Shown in pieces: positions 48,825 through 58,318 of a stretch of DNA of 64,000 bases. The translations under genes were made by a program, and so were the position numbers. Below the pieces are notes generated by a model. That model did not search any database. It was not told the origin of the DNA and saw only the letters and a list, made by a program, of their open reading frames with translations. Position 1 is the stretch's first letter; the number at the start of each line of letters is the position of its first letter. The DNA lies in contig JBJOMW010000005.1 in assembly GCA_046052145.1 (NCBI GenBank), positions 62,001 through 126,000 on the forward strand, written 5' to 3'. The DNA is from Falsiroseomonas sp046052145 (GTDB lineage: Bacteria > Pseudomonadota > Alphaproteobacteria > Acetobacterales > Acetobacteraceae).

Positions 48825-50099
48825 GGACCGCTGCTCGATCTGCGCGCGGCGACGCAGGTCGCGCTGTGTCTGGCGCGAGAGCAGCTCGACGCGCTCGCGC
48901 AGGATCTGGCTGCGCGCCATCTCCGGCGTCGGCTCGGCCTCGTTCCGTCGCTCGCGCGAGCAGACCATCACCACCGCGATGCCGTCCGGGGCGATGATCG
49001 GCTGGCTGGCCTGGCGCAGCGGCAGGCCGGAAATCAGCTGGCGCAGCGCTGGCGGGTTGAGGGCGTCCTCGCGCACCTGGCCCGGATCGGCCGGCCGCTC
49101 GGAACCGGATGTGCGCGCGGCCGTCTCCATCTGTTCGCAGCTGCGCGCATTAGCCGATAGGCCGCGTGCGCGCTCCAGCTGCTGGATCTGCTGCGGCGTC
49201 GGTGCGTCGGGGTTGAGCGGTGCGGTGAAGGGGAAAAAGACCTGACGCATCGAGAGGAAGGTGGCCTCGTCGCGCCCCACTTCGCGCCGGGCGCGCAGCG
49301 TCACGATCTGGAAGCCGCCCGGCACACGGATGGCGCCGCTGATGGCGCCGGGCGGCATCTGGGTCACGATGCGTGCCACCTCCGGGTCCAGCGCCTCGGT
49401 GCCCACCCAGCCGAGGTCGCCGCCCTGCAGCGCCGTCTGCGCCTGGCTGAACTGGCTGGCAGCGATCGGGAAGGGCACGCCGCCGCGCAGCTGGCCCACG
49501 ATGTCATCCACGAAGCGCCGCACCTCGGGCTCCTCAGACGGATCGTCGATCGGGATGAAGATCTCGGCTGCCAGGAATTCGGGCTGGCCGGCGCGGGCGC
49601 GCTGCGCGGCGATCCAGTCGGCGATCTCGGCCTCGGCCGGCGTCGCCTGCCGGCCAAGGAGGGAGCGGATCAGCCGCGACCAGCCGATTTGCGTTCGGAG
49701 CTGATCAAAGAGCACGCGGGGCTCGACCCCCGCCCGGCGCAGCTGGGCCAGCAATCCGCCGGGGGGCAGGCTGTTGCGCCGCTCCAGATCGGCGATCGCG
49801 CCCGCGATGTCATCATCGGTCACCGCGACGCGTCGGCGCTGCAACTCTTGGAAGCGCAGCCGCTCGTCGATCAGCAGGCGCGTGACCTGCGGGGTCAGCC
49901 GGTCCAGCACCTGCGGGGAGGCCGGCAGGCCGGAGGTGATGGCGAAGAGCCGGCGGCGGCCATCCACATCGGCGCTGGTGACGATATCGCCGTTCACGAT
50001 GGCCACGATGCGCGATTCCTGCGCCCGCGCCGGTGGGACGAGCGGGACGGCCAGGAGGGCTGCGATCAGCAGGGCGCGGGCGAGGAGGCGCATGGTCAT
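48822..50099 (-). CDS. surA: Periplasmic chaperone/peptidyl-prolyl isomerase SurA
   Basis: Chaperone that escorts outer-membrane proteins to the BAM complex. The 425-residue precursor has a signal peptide (cleavage after ARAQ, near residue 27), a SurA_N domain (ESRIVAIVNGDIVTSADVDGR) and at least one parvulin-type PPIase domain (around residues 175-290, with AEIFIP and GGDLGWV). The second parvulin domain is poorly conserved by eye. It lies directly downstream of lptD, its best-known client, across a 120-base spacer. Confidence 0.9.
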   Translation of the reverse strand: MTMRLLARALLIAALLAVPLVPPARAQESRIVAIVNGDIVTSADVDGRRRLFAITSGLPASPQVLDRLTPQVTRLLIDERLRFQELQRRRVAVTDDDIAGAIADLERRNSLPPGGLLAQLRRAGVEPRVLFDQLRTQIGWSRLIRSLLGRQATPAEAEIADWIAAQRARAGQPEFLAAEIFIPIDDPSEEPEVRRFVDDIVGQLRGGVPFPIAASQFSQAQTALQGGDLGWVGTEALDPEVARIVTQMPPGAISGAIRVPGGFQIVTLRARREVGRDEATFLSMRQVFFPFTAPLNPDAPTPQQIQQLERARGLSANARSCEQMETAARTSGSERPADPGQVREDALNPPALRQLISGLPLRQASQPIIAPDGIAVVMVCSRERRNEAEPTPEMARSQILRERVELLSRQTQRDLRRRAQIEQRS

Positions 50100-50219
50100 G
50101 TTCCTAGGCGTGCCGGGCGCCGGAGGGAAGGGGCCAGCTGGCGCTCGCCGCGCCCCGATGGCTCATACGGCCGCCCGGCCCCGCCGCCGCAACATCCGGG
50201 CAGGGCTGCGCCGTGCCGG

Positions 50220-52436
50220 TCAGAGGGCCCGGAGGGCGAAGTCGCCAACAGTCTTCAGGGTGAGCCGAAACATCAGGAGCGTGCTGCCGGGAAGGGGGTC
50301 GGTGGAGCCGGGATTCTCGGCCCAGCGACGGGCGAAGAGCGTCTCGAACACCAGGCACTCATCCTCATAGGCAATGCTCGCAGCCGCCGCGACCGGGCGG
50401 TCGAGCGCCTGATCGTAGCGGCCGAAGCCGCCGAGCCGCCAATTCTGATCGAGCCGGACCTGGCCGCCGAGGCTCCACTCGTCGCGCTTGCCATAGCCGC
50501 CAAGAGGGGCAGGTCCCGATTCCAGGTAGCCTGCCGTCAGAGAGAAACGCCCGGCGAAGACCGTGCCCGACACGTCCCAGAGGTTCGGCTCAAGCCCCTC
50601 CCCGTCCAGCCGCGTGCGACCGGTGATCTCGAACCATGGCACGGGCGACAGGCGCGCACGCGCCACCCAGTCCGAGGCGCGGTCTTCGAGCCCCGAGCCG
50701 GCGGGGAACAGCGCTTCCGTCGAGGCGCGGAAGCTGCGCCCCACGAGGCCTTCCACCTGGCCACCATTCGGAAACAGCCAGGCGCTTCGCATGGCCGCGT
50801 CCACGCGCGTGCCGCCTTCCTGTCGGTCGCGTCCGGCGAAGCGGTTGAGCGCGAACAGCGTGGCGTCGGTGAATTCGAGGTCGAGGCTGTCCTCGGGCGG
50901 GATATTGGACTGCAGCCCGGTGTTGGGGCCGGTCACGAATTGGACTCGCGGCTCGATTATCTGCGCGCCCCAGTCGCCGGCGCTCCGCATCAGCGGCCAG
51001 CGCCAATCCAGCGCCGCGCGGATATTGCCGTTGGTCCAGCCGCCATCCGAGCCCGCAGGCCCGTAGAAGGGTGCCTGATCCACCTCCAGCGCATGGCCGG
51101 CCAGCAGGTCGGCGCGGGCGCGGACGGTCCAGATCGCGCCCTGCGAATCCTGCAGCGGCAATTCGTAGCCAAGCCGGGTCGCGATGCGCCGCGAATCCGT
51201 GCCCGCCTCGCGGAACAGCGAGTAGCCCTGGGTGTCGAGCGTGAATCGGCCGCCCGCAGCGTCCGGGGCGAAGCTCCATTCGGCGAAGCCGAAGGGCAGC
51301 ACGAAGGGGATCTGGCCGGTATTTGAGCGGCGCAGCAGGCTTTGGTACAGGCGCGTATCCGCGCGGGCATAGCCTTCGATCCCCCAAAACCCCTCCAGAT
51401 AGGCGGTCGAAGTCAGCACCTGCGGCGCGCCATAGCGCCAGGTGCGCACATAGTCGCGCGACGAGGCGCGGTTCAGCCCGAAGCCCGTCCGCCAGGTTTC
51501 ATCCAGCGCGAAGGTGCCGTTGAGGTAGAGGTGCCAACCAAGCCCCTCCAGGTCCACATCCGGGCCCTGCAGATTGCCGATCGAGCCGTCCAGCGTCAGC
51601 GCGCCGGTGTTGAAGCGCCGCCGATAGGCGAGGCCGACGCTGCCCACCTGATCGCTCGACAACTGGGTGGTGAACAGCGCGTCGGACTGGTCATCGATCG
51701 CCCAATAGAACGGCAGTGAGGCGAAGGCGCCGAGAAGGCGCGTAGACCCGAAGGTCGGCGAGAGGAAGCCGCTCACCCGCGGCGCGCCGGGGGCGGCATG
51801 GCTGAGATAGGGCGTGTAGAGCAGCGGCCAGCCGCCGAATTCCACCGCGGCGTCGCGGTAGCGCACGCGCTGCTCATCCTGGTGGAGGCTCGCGATGCGC
51901 GCACGCAGCTGCCACAGCGGCGGCCGGTCCGGATCCTCAGCGCAGAGGTTGCAGGGTGAATAAACAACGCGGGCCAGGTCGGTGACGCGCCCATCGGTGC
52001 GCCGCCCACCCGCTGCCGCGATGCGAGCATTGGCCGCGAGCAGCCCGCGCAGCCCTTCCAGGGCCGCGTCGCGCATGCCCCCCGAGAGCTCGGCGCGATC
52101 GGCGAAGAGCACCTGCCCGTCTGGCTCGATCAGAACGACATTGCCTTCGGCCGTCGCAACGCCGGTGTTGCGGTCGTAGGTGAAGCGGTCGGCGCGCAGC
52201 ACGCGGTCGCCCTGCCAGGCCTCGACACGGCCGCGGGCGCTGACCACGCCGCTGGTCTGGTCGAACTCCACCTCCTCGGCCGTGAAGGTCACCGGCTCGT
52301 CGGTGGCGATGGTGCGGCCGCCGGTCAGGGGCGATTGCGCCTGCGCAGCGGGGGCGACAAGCATCGGCAGAAGCGCGGCGGCCAGACCGCTGGCCAGCGG
52401 GGCCGCCAGGACCAGCAACCTCGTGGCGCGCCGCAT
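50220..52436 (-). CDS. lptD: LPS-assembly protein LptD
   Basis: Outer-membrane beta-barrel that inserts lipopolysaccharide into the outer leaflet. The 738-residue precursor has a long Ala/Leu-rich signal peptide (cleavage near residue 34), an N-terminal OstA-like beta-jellyroll (about 45-150, with YDRNTGVATAEGNVVL) and a C-terminal barrel. Cysteines occur at 162 and 165 (SPCNLC) and singly near the C-terminus (EDECLVFETLF), so the disulfide pattern differs from E. coli, which has two adjacent C-terminal cysteines. It is in the order lptF-lptG-lptD-surA, sharing a base with lptG. Confidence 0.94.
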   Translation of the reverse strand: MRRATRLLVLAAPLASGLAAALLPMLVAPAAQAQSPLTGGRTIATDEPVTFTAEEVEFDQTSGVVSARGRVEAWQGDRVLRADRFTYDRNTGVATAEGNVVLIEPDGQVLFADRAELSGGMRDAALEGLRGLLAANARIAAAGGRRTDGRVTDLARVVYSPCNLCAEDPDRPPLWQLRARIASLHQDEQRVRYRDAAVEFGGWPLLYTPYLSHAAPGAPRVSGFLSPTFGSTRLLGAFASLPFYWAIDDQSDALFTTQLSSDQVGSVGLAYRRRFNTGALTLDGSIGNLQGPDVDLEGLGWHLYLNGTFALDETWRTGFGLNRASSRDYVRTWRYGAPQVLTSTAYLEGFWGIEGYARADTRLYQSLLRRSNTGQIPFVLPFGFAEWSFAPDAAGGRFTLDTQGYSLFREAGTDSRRIATRLGYELPLQDSQGAIWTVRARADLLAGHALEVDQAPFYGPAGSDGGWTNGNIRAALDWRWPLMRSAGDWGAQIIEPRVQFVTGPNTGLQSNIPPEDSLDLEFTDATLFALNRFAGRDRQEGGTRVDAAMRSAWLFPNGGQVEGLVGRSFRASTEALFPAGSGLEDRASDWVARARLSPVPWFEITGRTRLDGEGLEPNLWDVSGTVFAGRFSLTAGYLESGPAPLGGYGKRDEWSLGGQVRLDQNWRLGGFGRYDQALDRPVAAAASIAYEDECLVFETLFARRWAENPGSTDPLPGSTLLMFRLTLKTVGDFALRAL

Positions 52437-53569
52437 CAGCCATCCTCCAGGTGCAGCAGCAACGCGATCGCCAGCAGCAGCCCCGCGCCCGTCGGCGCCC
52501 AGGCCGCCAGCACCACGGGCAGCGATCCTGCCTCGCCGAACTCGCTCGCGATACGGTCCAGCACGAACAGCGCGAAGCCCGCCGCGACGCCGGCTGCGAT
52601 CATCTGCGCCACGCCGCCGCGGCGGTTGTGGCGCATCGAGAAGCCGGCCGCCAGCAGGGCCATCGCGACCGAGAGCAGCGGCAGGGCGAGCAGGGAGTGG
52701 AACTGGATGCGATGGCGCACGGCCGAAAAGCCGGCCTCCTCCAGCACCGCGATGAAGCCTGGCAGCGCCCAGAAATCGAGCGTCTCGGGCGAGGCGAAGC
52801 TGTCCTCGATCCGGCCGGCGGTGAGCTCGGTCGGCAGCTCGACCCGCATCGGCGCGTCGGCCTGGCGGTCCGTGCCGAAGACCACGGCCTGCTCCAGCAC
52901 CCAGCTGCCGGGCGTGAGGATCGCCCTCGGCGCCTCGATCCGCGCCAGCGGCCGATCGCCGGCAGATAGCCGCCAGACGGTGACGCCCTGCAGCTCGAAC
53001 GGGCTGCGCTCGCTGCGGGGATCGGCGTTGCGCGTCGCTGCGGGTCGTCCGCTGATGATCGCGACGCCCTGCGGGTCGATGTCCCGGTCGGCTTGGCGCA
53101 GCCAGAGCCGCCCCCCCGCCAGCGTGGACATCCCGCCCCCTGTGCGCAGCTGGCTGAACTCGATCCGCTCCGCCCGCGCCAGCAGCGTCGAGGAGATCGG
53201 CGACAGCCCCGTCATGGCTGCGAGGCCGAGCCCGAAGGCAACCAGCAGCGGCCCCGACAAGAACCCCCAGGCCGACACCCCGGCCGCCCGCGCCACGATA
53301 AGCTCCGAGGAGCGCGTCAGCCGCCAGAAGGCGATGATGCCGCCGAGCAGCACGGCGAAGGGCAGGATCTGCATCGCGACAAAGGGCAGGCGCAGCGCAG
53401 CGACGGTCGCCGGCACGTCGAAGCCCACATCGGGCCTGGTTGCTGCGCGCCGCAGCAGCTCGATGAAGTCGAACAGCGCGACCAGCCCCGTAAGGCCGGC
53501 GAGCGTCGCCACGGTCGCGGCCAGGAAGCCGCGCCCCACATAGAACGAGAGCGTCGGGGTCAATGTCAT
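52436..53569 (-). CDS. lptG: LPS export ABC transporter permease LptG
   Basis: Inner-membrane permease that with LptF and LptB extracts lipopolysaccharide. The start is ATG 53569 (MTLTPTLSFYVGRGFL). The 377-residue protein has three N-terminal transmembrane helices, a periplasmic beta-jellyroll (about 125-285) and three C-terminal helices, the YjgP/YjgQ layout. Its ATG overlaps the lptF stop by 4 bases and its stop overlaps the lptD start by 1 base, so the three are translationally linked. Confidence 0.93.
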   Translation of the reverse strand: MTLTPTLSFYVGRGFLAATVATLAGLTGLVALFDFIELLRRAATRPDVGFDVPATVAALRLPFVAMQILPFAVLLGGIIAFWRLTRSSELIVARAAGVSAWGFLSGPLLVAFGLGLAAMTGLSPISSTLLARAERIEFSQLRTGGGMSTLAGGRLWLRQADRDIDPQGVAIISGRPAATRNADPRSERSPFELQGVTVWRLSAGDRPLARIEAPRAILTPGSWVLEQAVVFGTDRQADAPMRVELPTELTAGRIEDSFASPETLDFWALPGFIAVLEEAGFSAVRHRIQFHSLLALPLLSVAMALLAAGFSMRHNRRGGVAQMIAAGVAAGFALFVLDRIASEFGEAGSLPVVLAAWAPTGAGLLLAIALLLHLEDG

Positions 53570-54705
53570 GCCGGCGCCGCCGGTGGCAGACCAGGCCGAT
53601 GCCGCGGCAGGCCTGGCGCGCCGATCAGCCACCACAGCGCGACCAGCGAGGGGGCTGCGGCATGCGCCCAGACCAGCCAGACGAAGGCGTTGTCTCGCGT
53701 TGCGAGATTGCCGGTGGTGAGGCCAAGCGCCAGCAGCCCGACGGCGATCCCGATGCCTGTTGCAAGCCGAAGCCCGCCGCCATGCCGACGGAACTGCCCG
53801 GTCAGCGCCACGGCTAGGCCGATCATCGCATAGCTCAGGGCCGTGAGCGGTGCGGCCAGGCGCTGATGCGCCTCCGCGCGGAACCGCGCGATGGTCTGCG
53901 GACGCAGATTTTCGGCCGGGTCCGGGTTCAGCAACTCGTCCACGCTGCGCTCGCGCATGTCGCGGATCCGGATCTCTTCCTGCCGGGTGGCACGCGCGAG
54001 GTCCACGCTGTTCTCGCTGAAGGACAGCATGGTGAGCCGCGGCGGCTGGCCGGGAGCGGGGCGTTCCAGCTGCTGGCGCACGCCGTTCAGCAGGATCACG
54101 CGTGGGCCCTGCGGGGTGGAGGTGATCCGCCCTTCCTCGGCCAGGATCGTCACCGGTTGGCCGGCGTCGCGCGTGTCATGCAACAGAATGCCGCGCAGCC
54201 TGCCGTCGCGCGTGCGTTCGCGCGCATAGACCGTCAGGCCGTTGCCGACCGAGGAGAAGACGCCCTCCTGCAGCAGGATCGCGGCCATCTGGTTGCGGAT
54301 CTCGAACTGCCAGACGCGGAAGGCGCCATGGGTGAGCGGCACCACCCAGAGGTTCAGCACATAGAGCATTCCCACCGACGCCAGGGCGACAAGGATGCCG
54401 GGCCGCGCGAGGCGCAGCTGCGACAGCCCTGCGGCGCGCATCACCACGATCTCGCGGTCGGTGTTCATGCGCACATAGACGAACAGCACGACGATGAAGG
54501 TCGTGATCGGCAGAATGACGGCGACGAAGCCCGGCAGCATCAGGCTGGTCAGTTCAAGGAAGACCAGGAAGGACAGGCCGCGATCCAGCACCAGCTCGAT
54601 GAAACGCAGCGACTGCGTCAGCCACACCAGCGCGGCAAGCCCCGCCGTGACCGCGAGCAGCGCGACGCCCAGCTGGCGGAGAATGTACCGATCGATGCGG
54701 CTCAT
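53566..54705 (-). CDS. lptF: LPS export ABC transporter permease LptF
   Basis: Partner permease of LptG. The 379-residue protein begins MSRIDRYILRQLGVALLAVT and contains the same three-helix/jellyroll/three-helix layout. Conserved blocks include ILPITTFIVVLFVYVRMNTDREIVVMRAAGLSQ, the cytoplasmic coupling region. Ten bases separate it from the FAD oxidoreductase gene upstream, so its transcript probably begins further upstream. Confidence 0.93.
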   Translation of the reverse strand: MSRIDRYILRQLGVALLAVTAGLAALVWLTQSLRFIELVLDRGLSFLVFLELTSLMLPGFVAVILPITTFIVVLFVYVRMNTDREIVVMRAAGLSQLRLARPGILVALASVGMLYVLNLWVVPLTHGAFRVWQFEIRNQMAAILLQEGVFSSVGNGLTVYARERTRDGRLRGILLHDTRDAGQPVTILAEEGRITSTPQGPRVILLNGVRQQLERPAPGQPPRLTMLSFSENSVDLARATRQEEIRIRDMRERSVDELLNPDPAENLRPQTIARFRAEAHQRLAAPLTALSYAMIGLAVALTGQFRRHGGGLRLATGIGIAVGLLALGLTTGNLATRDNAFVWLVWAHAAAPSLVALWWLIGAPGLPRHRPGLPPAAPA

Positions 54706-54715
54706 CGCGGCGGCT

Positions 54716-56143
54716 TCAGGGCAGCACCTTGCCCGGGTTCATGATGCCGCGCGGGTCGAGCGCGGCCTTGATGGCGCGCATCGCCCCAAGCTCCGCGCCC
54801 CCGCGCCATTCTTCCATCATGTCGGTCTTGAGGCGTCCGACGCCATGCTCGGCGCTGAAGGAGCCATCCAACTCGCGGACGATCGCGTTGACGCAGTCCA
54901 TGATGTCGTGCGCGCGCGCCAGGAAGGCCGCCGGGTCCATCCCCTCCGGCTGTTCCAGGTTCATGTGGATGTTGCCGTCGCCGATATGGCCGAAGGGCAC
55001 GGGCCGGCTGCCGGGGATCAGCGCAACCAGCGCCGCCGAGCAGCGGCGGATCATCTCCGGCACCTTCGAGACGGGCACGGAGACGTCGTTCTTCACGCTG
55101 GCACCCTCGCGCTTCTGCGCCTCGGGGTGTTCCTCGCGGATGCGCCAGAGCTTCTGGGCCTGCGCCTCGCTTTCGGCGAGTGCGGCGTCGAGCACCTCGC
55201 CGGCCTCCATCGCCTCGGCCAGGACCTCCTCGGCCATGCCGCGCAGCCCGGCATCGGGGCGCGGAGAAGCGAGGTCCACCAGCACGTAATGATCCGCGCG
55301 CGTGGCCAGCGGCAGGGTCACGCCCTCGATATGGCGCACGGCGAAATCGACGCCGAGGCCCGACATGTATTCGAAGGCGCGCACCGCGCTTTCGTCGCGG
55401 CCGCGGAAGCGGCGGAACAGCGCGAGCGCGGCCTCCTCATCCGCCACGGCGCAGAAGGCGAGCGCCGTGTCCTGCGGGCGCGGAAAGAGGCGCAGCACCG
55501 CGGCCGTCACGATGCCGAGCGTGCCTTCCGCCCCCACCAGCAGGTGGCGCAGCGCGTAGCCGGTGTTGTCCTTGCGCAGGCGCCTCAGCCCGTTCCAGAT
55601 GGACCCATCGGGCAGCACCGCCTCGAGCCCCAGCATCAATTCGCGCGCATTGCCGTAGCGCACAGTTGTGTTGCCCCCGGCATTGGTGGACAGCACCCCG
55701 CCGATCGTTGCCGTGCCCTCCGCCCCGAGGCTGAGCGGGAAGAGGCAGCCGGCCTCCGCCGCGGCCTGCTGCGCGGCCTTCAGCACCATCCCCGCTTCCA
55801 CAGTCATGGTCATGTCGGCGGTGTCGAGGTCGCGCAGCCGGTTCATGCGGGACAGCGACAGCACCAGATGCCGCCCGGTCTCGTCCGGAGTCGCCCCGCC
55901 CACCATCGATGTGTTGCCACCCTGGGGCGTGATCGGCGTGCCGGTCTCGGCGCAGAGTCGGACAACGGCCGCAACCTCCTCGGTGCTGGCCGGCCGCGCG
56001 ATGGCCAGCGCCTGGCCCTGGTACAGGGCGCGCCAATCGGCGAGGTGGGGCGCCATGTCGGCCGAGTCGGTCAGCAGCCCCTTCGGGCCGAGGATGGCGG
56101 CAAGCCGGCCCAGCAGGCCGGACGGGAGATGGGTGTCGGGCAT
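54716..56143 (-). CDS. FAD-linked oxidoreductase (D-lactate/D-2-hydroxyglutarate dehydrogenase family)
   Basis: GlcD-type flavoprotein oxidising a D-2-hydroxyacid. I chose ATG 56143 (MPDTHLPSGLLGRL), which has GAGGGA upstream; ATG 56155 adds four residues. The 475-residue protein has the PCMH-type FAD domain (about 45-225, with PQGGNTSMVGGATP and GTATIGGVLSTNAGGN) and the C-terminal FAD-oxidase domain with HIGDGNIHMN, whose His residues bind the catalytic metal. The substrate is not certain. The unrelated lptFGD genes follow closely. Confidence 0.9.
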   Translation of the reverse strand: MPDTHLPSGLLGRLAAILGPKGLLTDSADMAPHLADWRALYQGQALAIARPASTEEVAAVVRLCAETGTPITPQGGNTSMVGGATPDETGRHLVLSLSRMNRLRDLDTADMTMTVEAGMVLKAAQQAAAEAGCLFPLSLGAEGTATIGGVLSTNAGGNTTVRYGNARELMLGLEAVLPDGSIWNGLRRLRKDNTGYALRHLLVGAEGTLGIVTAAVLRLFPRPQDTALAFCAVADEEAALALFRRFRGRDESAVRAFEYMSGLGVDFAVRHIEGVTLPLATRADHYVLVDLASPRPDAGLRGMAEEVLAEAMEAGEVLDAALAESEAQAQKLWRIREEHPEAQKREGASVKNDVSVPVSKVPEMIRRCSAALVALIPGSRPVPFGHIGDGNIHMNLEQPEGMDPAAFLARAHDIMDCVNAIVRELDGSFSAEHGVGRLKTDMMEEWRGGAELGAMRAIKAALDPRGIMNPGKVLP

Positions 56144-56203
56144 CGTCCCTCGCATATAGCCCCGCCCGCCGGCGCTGTCGCCCGCTGCCCGGCCTCTACC
56201 GCG

Positions 56204-56746
56204 CTACAGGAGTGCCGCCCCCACCGCCGCCCCCGCCGCCAGCACCCAGAGCGGGCTGCGGTCGCTGCGCCAGACGAACAGTGTCGAGCCCAGCGTCAGC
56301 GCGACCGCCACCCACCCGCTCGCCGCCGCCTGCCCCAGCAGGATGCCCGATGCGAGGATCAGCCCGACCGCGACCGGGACCAGCCCCTTCTCGACCAGGC
56401 GCATCCCCGCCCGGCCGGCCAGCCGCGTTCGCATCCGGCAGAAACCATAGGCGAGCAGGCCAGAGGGGATGGTCATGGCCGCGGTGGCGACCAGCATCCC
56501 GGCGAGGCCCGCCACCTGCCAGCCGATCAGCCCCACCACCAGCACATTCGGCCCGGGCGCGGCCTGGGCGAGCGCGAAGAGCTGGGTGAAGCGCGCATCG
56601 TTCATCCAGCCATGCACATCCACGACCAGGCGGTTCATCTCCGGCACCACCGCAATGCCCCCGCCGACGGCGATCAGCGAGATCGACATGAAGCCGATGG
56701 CCAATTGCCACAGGATGCTGCCGGGGGAGGTGGCGCCCTCGGTCAC
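56204..56746 (-). CDS. Chromate transporter family protein, second half
   Basis: A 180-residue membrane protein of the ChrA family, starting at GTG 56746 with a strong GGAGGG site upstream; the GTG overlaps the preceding stop (GTGA). It carries the family's VGGGIAVVPEMNRLV and AQAAPGPNVLVVGLIGW motifs. With the overlapping gene upstream it forms the two-gene (short-chain) version of ChrA, in which each protein supplies one homologous half. Chromate/sulfate exchange is the family function, but many members have other anions. Confidence 0.88.
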   Translation of the reverse strand: MTEGATSPGSILWQLAIGFMSISLIAVGGGIAVVPEMNRLVVDVHGWMNDARFTQLFALAQAAPGPNVLVVGLIGWQVAGLAGMLVATAAMTIPSGLLAYGFCRMRTRLAGRAGMRLVEKGLVPVAVGLILASGILLGQAAASGWVAVALTLGSTLFVWRSDRSPLWVLAAGAAVGAALL

Positions 56747-57294
56747 GGCGCATCCCTCCGCCGCAGCGTCCACCAGGCGGCGGCGATGCCGAAGGGCGCG
56801 AGGCCGAGCACGATCACCGGCAGTGGTACGCGCAGCAGCGCACCGGCCAGCGCGGCGATCCCGACCGCCACGAGCGCGGGCGGCGGCTTCAGGTTCTGCG
56901 TCATCTTGAGCGCGGTGCCGATCACCATCCCCGCCGCGGCCGCGCCGGTGCCGGCCAGCACCGCCTTGATCAGCGGGAGGTCCCCCCAGCGGTCATGTGC
57001 GATGGCCAGCAGCAGCAGCACGCAGAGCGGCCCCCCGAACAGGCCGAGCGGCGCCACCAGCGCGCCCGCCGCGCCGCGCCACCTTTCGCCGAGGAAGATC
57101 GCGACATTCAGCGCATTCGGCCCTGGCAGCGCCTGGCCGAGCCCGAGCACCTCGGCATAGTCCTGGTCGGTGAGCCAGCGCTTTTCCTCGACGAGGGTGC
57201 GCCGCGCCCAGGCGTTCACCCCGCCGAACCCGATCAGCCCGATCCGAAGATAGGTCAGGAATATCTGACTGACGGTCGGTGGATCGGGTGGCAT
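56743..57294 (-). CDS. Chromate transporter family protein, first half
   Basis: A 183-residue ChrA-family protein starting at ATG 57294 (MPPDPPTVSQIFLTYLRIGLIGFGGV). It has the FGGVNAWARRTLVEEKRWLTDQDYAEVLGLGQALPGPNALN region typical of N-terminal ChrA halves, with P-G-P-N in the conserved loop, and about five hydrophobic segments. It overlaps the second-half gene by 4 bases. Together they should form a heterodimeric transporter. Confidence 0.88.
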   Translation of the reverse strand: MPPDPPTVSQIFLTYLRIGLIGFGGVNAWARRTLVEEKRWLTDQDYAEVLGLGQALPGPNALNVAIFLGERWRGAAGALVAPLGLFGGPLCVLLLLAIAHDRWGDLPLIKAVLAGTGAAAAGMVIGTALKMTQNLKPPPALVAVGIAALAGALLRVPLPVIVLGLAPFGIAAAWWTLRRRDAP

Positions 57295-57346
57295 GGAGCC
57301 AGCGGAAACCGGGTGCGGCGGGGGATCAAGCCCCGCTGGCGGCGGG

Positions 57347-58318
57347 TCAGCCACGCGGCGCCGCGGCCCGCGCCAGCCGGTCGGCGATGGCAGCGCCAAG
57401 CCCGTCCTCCGGCACCGGCATGGCCGCGATTCGCCGAAGTCCGAGCCGCTGCCCTTCCGCATCCAGCCAGCGCAGCCCGGCGAAGAGCCGCCGTGCCGCC
57501 TCTGTCACGTCGCCACCGGGCGAGAGGTTCCACATCGCGCCAGCGCCGGGCAGTGGCGCCGGGCCGAAGGCCAGCAGCGCCTCGTCCCGCCCGACCTCCG
57601 TCGCCTCCAGCCGCACCGGCAGGGAGGGGGCGTAGTGGGACAGCATCATCCCGGGGCTGCGAAGGCTCCGTGTCGCTGTGGCGGCTGCAAGCGGCAGGGG
57701 CCGGCCGACCGGGCCGATCGCCGCCTCGATCGCCTCCACCGGCACCCCGCCCGGGCGCAGCAGCGCCGCGCCGCCGGCCGAGAGGTCCAGCACCGTGCTC
57801 TCCACCCCCACCATGCAGGGGCCGCCATCGAGCACCGCCGCGATCCGCCCCGCGAGTCCTTCCAGCACATGCGCGGCCGTCGTCGGGCTGACCCCGCCGG
57901 AGCGGTTGGCCGAAGGGGCTGCGATGGGCGTCCCCACCTGGCGCAACAGCTCGAGCGCGAGGGGATGGGCGGGCACGCGCACCGCCAGCGTGTCGAGGCC
58001 GGCGCCTGCCAGCAAATCCACGCGGCAGGTCGGGCGGCGCGGCAACACCAGGGTCAGCGGGCCGGGCCAGAAGAGGCGGGCCAGTTCTCGGGCGCGGTCA
58101 TCGGCCCGCACCTCCTCGAAGGCAGTGTCGGCTGCGTGAAAATGGCAGATCAACGGGTTGAATTGCGGGCGGCCCTTGGCCGCGAAAATCCCCGCCACTG
58201 CGGTGCCGTTCCGCGCATCGCCGCCAAGGCCGTAGACCGTCTCTGTCGGGAAGGCGACGAGCTCGCCCGCGCGCAGCAGCGCGGCGGCCTCCGCGACATC
58301 GGCGATGAGCCGTGTCAT
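57347..58318 (-). CDS. L-threonylcarbamoyladenylate synthase (Sua5 long form)
   Basis: Makes threonylcarbamoyl-AMP from threonine, bicarbonate and ATP for t6A37 modification of tRNA. The start is ATG 58318 (MTRLIADVAEAAALL). The 323-residue protein has the YrdC domain, with PTETVYGLGGDARN and KGRPQFNPLICH, and an additional C-terminal Sua5 domain (about 210-323, with SPGMMLSHYAP at the linker), so it is Sua5-type rather than short TsaC. The ATG overlaps the cysQ stop by 4 bases. Confidence 0.93.
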   Translation of the reverse strand: MTRLIADVAEAAALLRAGELVAFPTETVYGLGGDARNGTAVAGIFAAKGRPQFNPLICHFHAADTAFEEVRADDRARELARLFWPGPLTLVLPRRPTCRVDLLAGAGLDTLAVRVPAHPLALELLRQVGTPIAAPSANRSGGVSPTTAAHVLEGLAGRIAAVLDGGPCMVGVESTVLDLSAGGAALLRPGGVPVEAIEAAIGPVGRPLPLAAATATRSLRSPGMMLSHYAPSLPVRLEATEVGRDEALLAFGPAPLPGAGAMWNLSPGGDVTEAARRLFAGLRWLDAEGQRLGLRRIAAMPVPEDGLGAAIADRLARAAAPRG

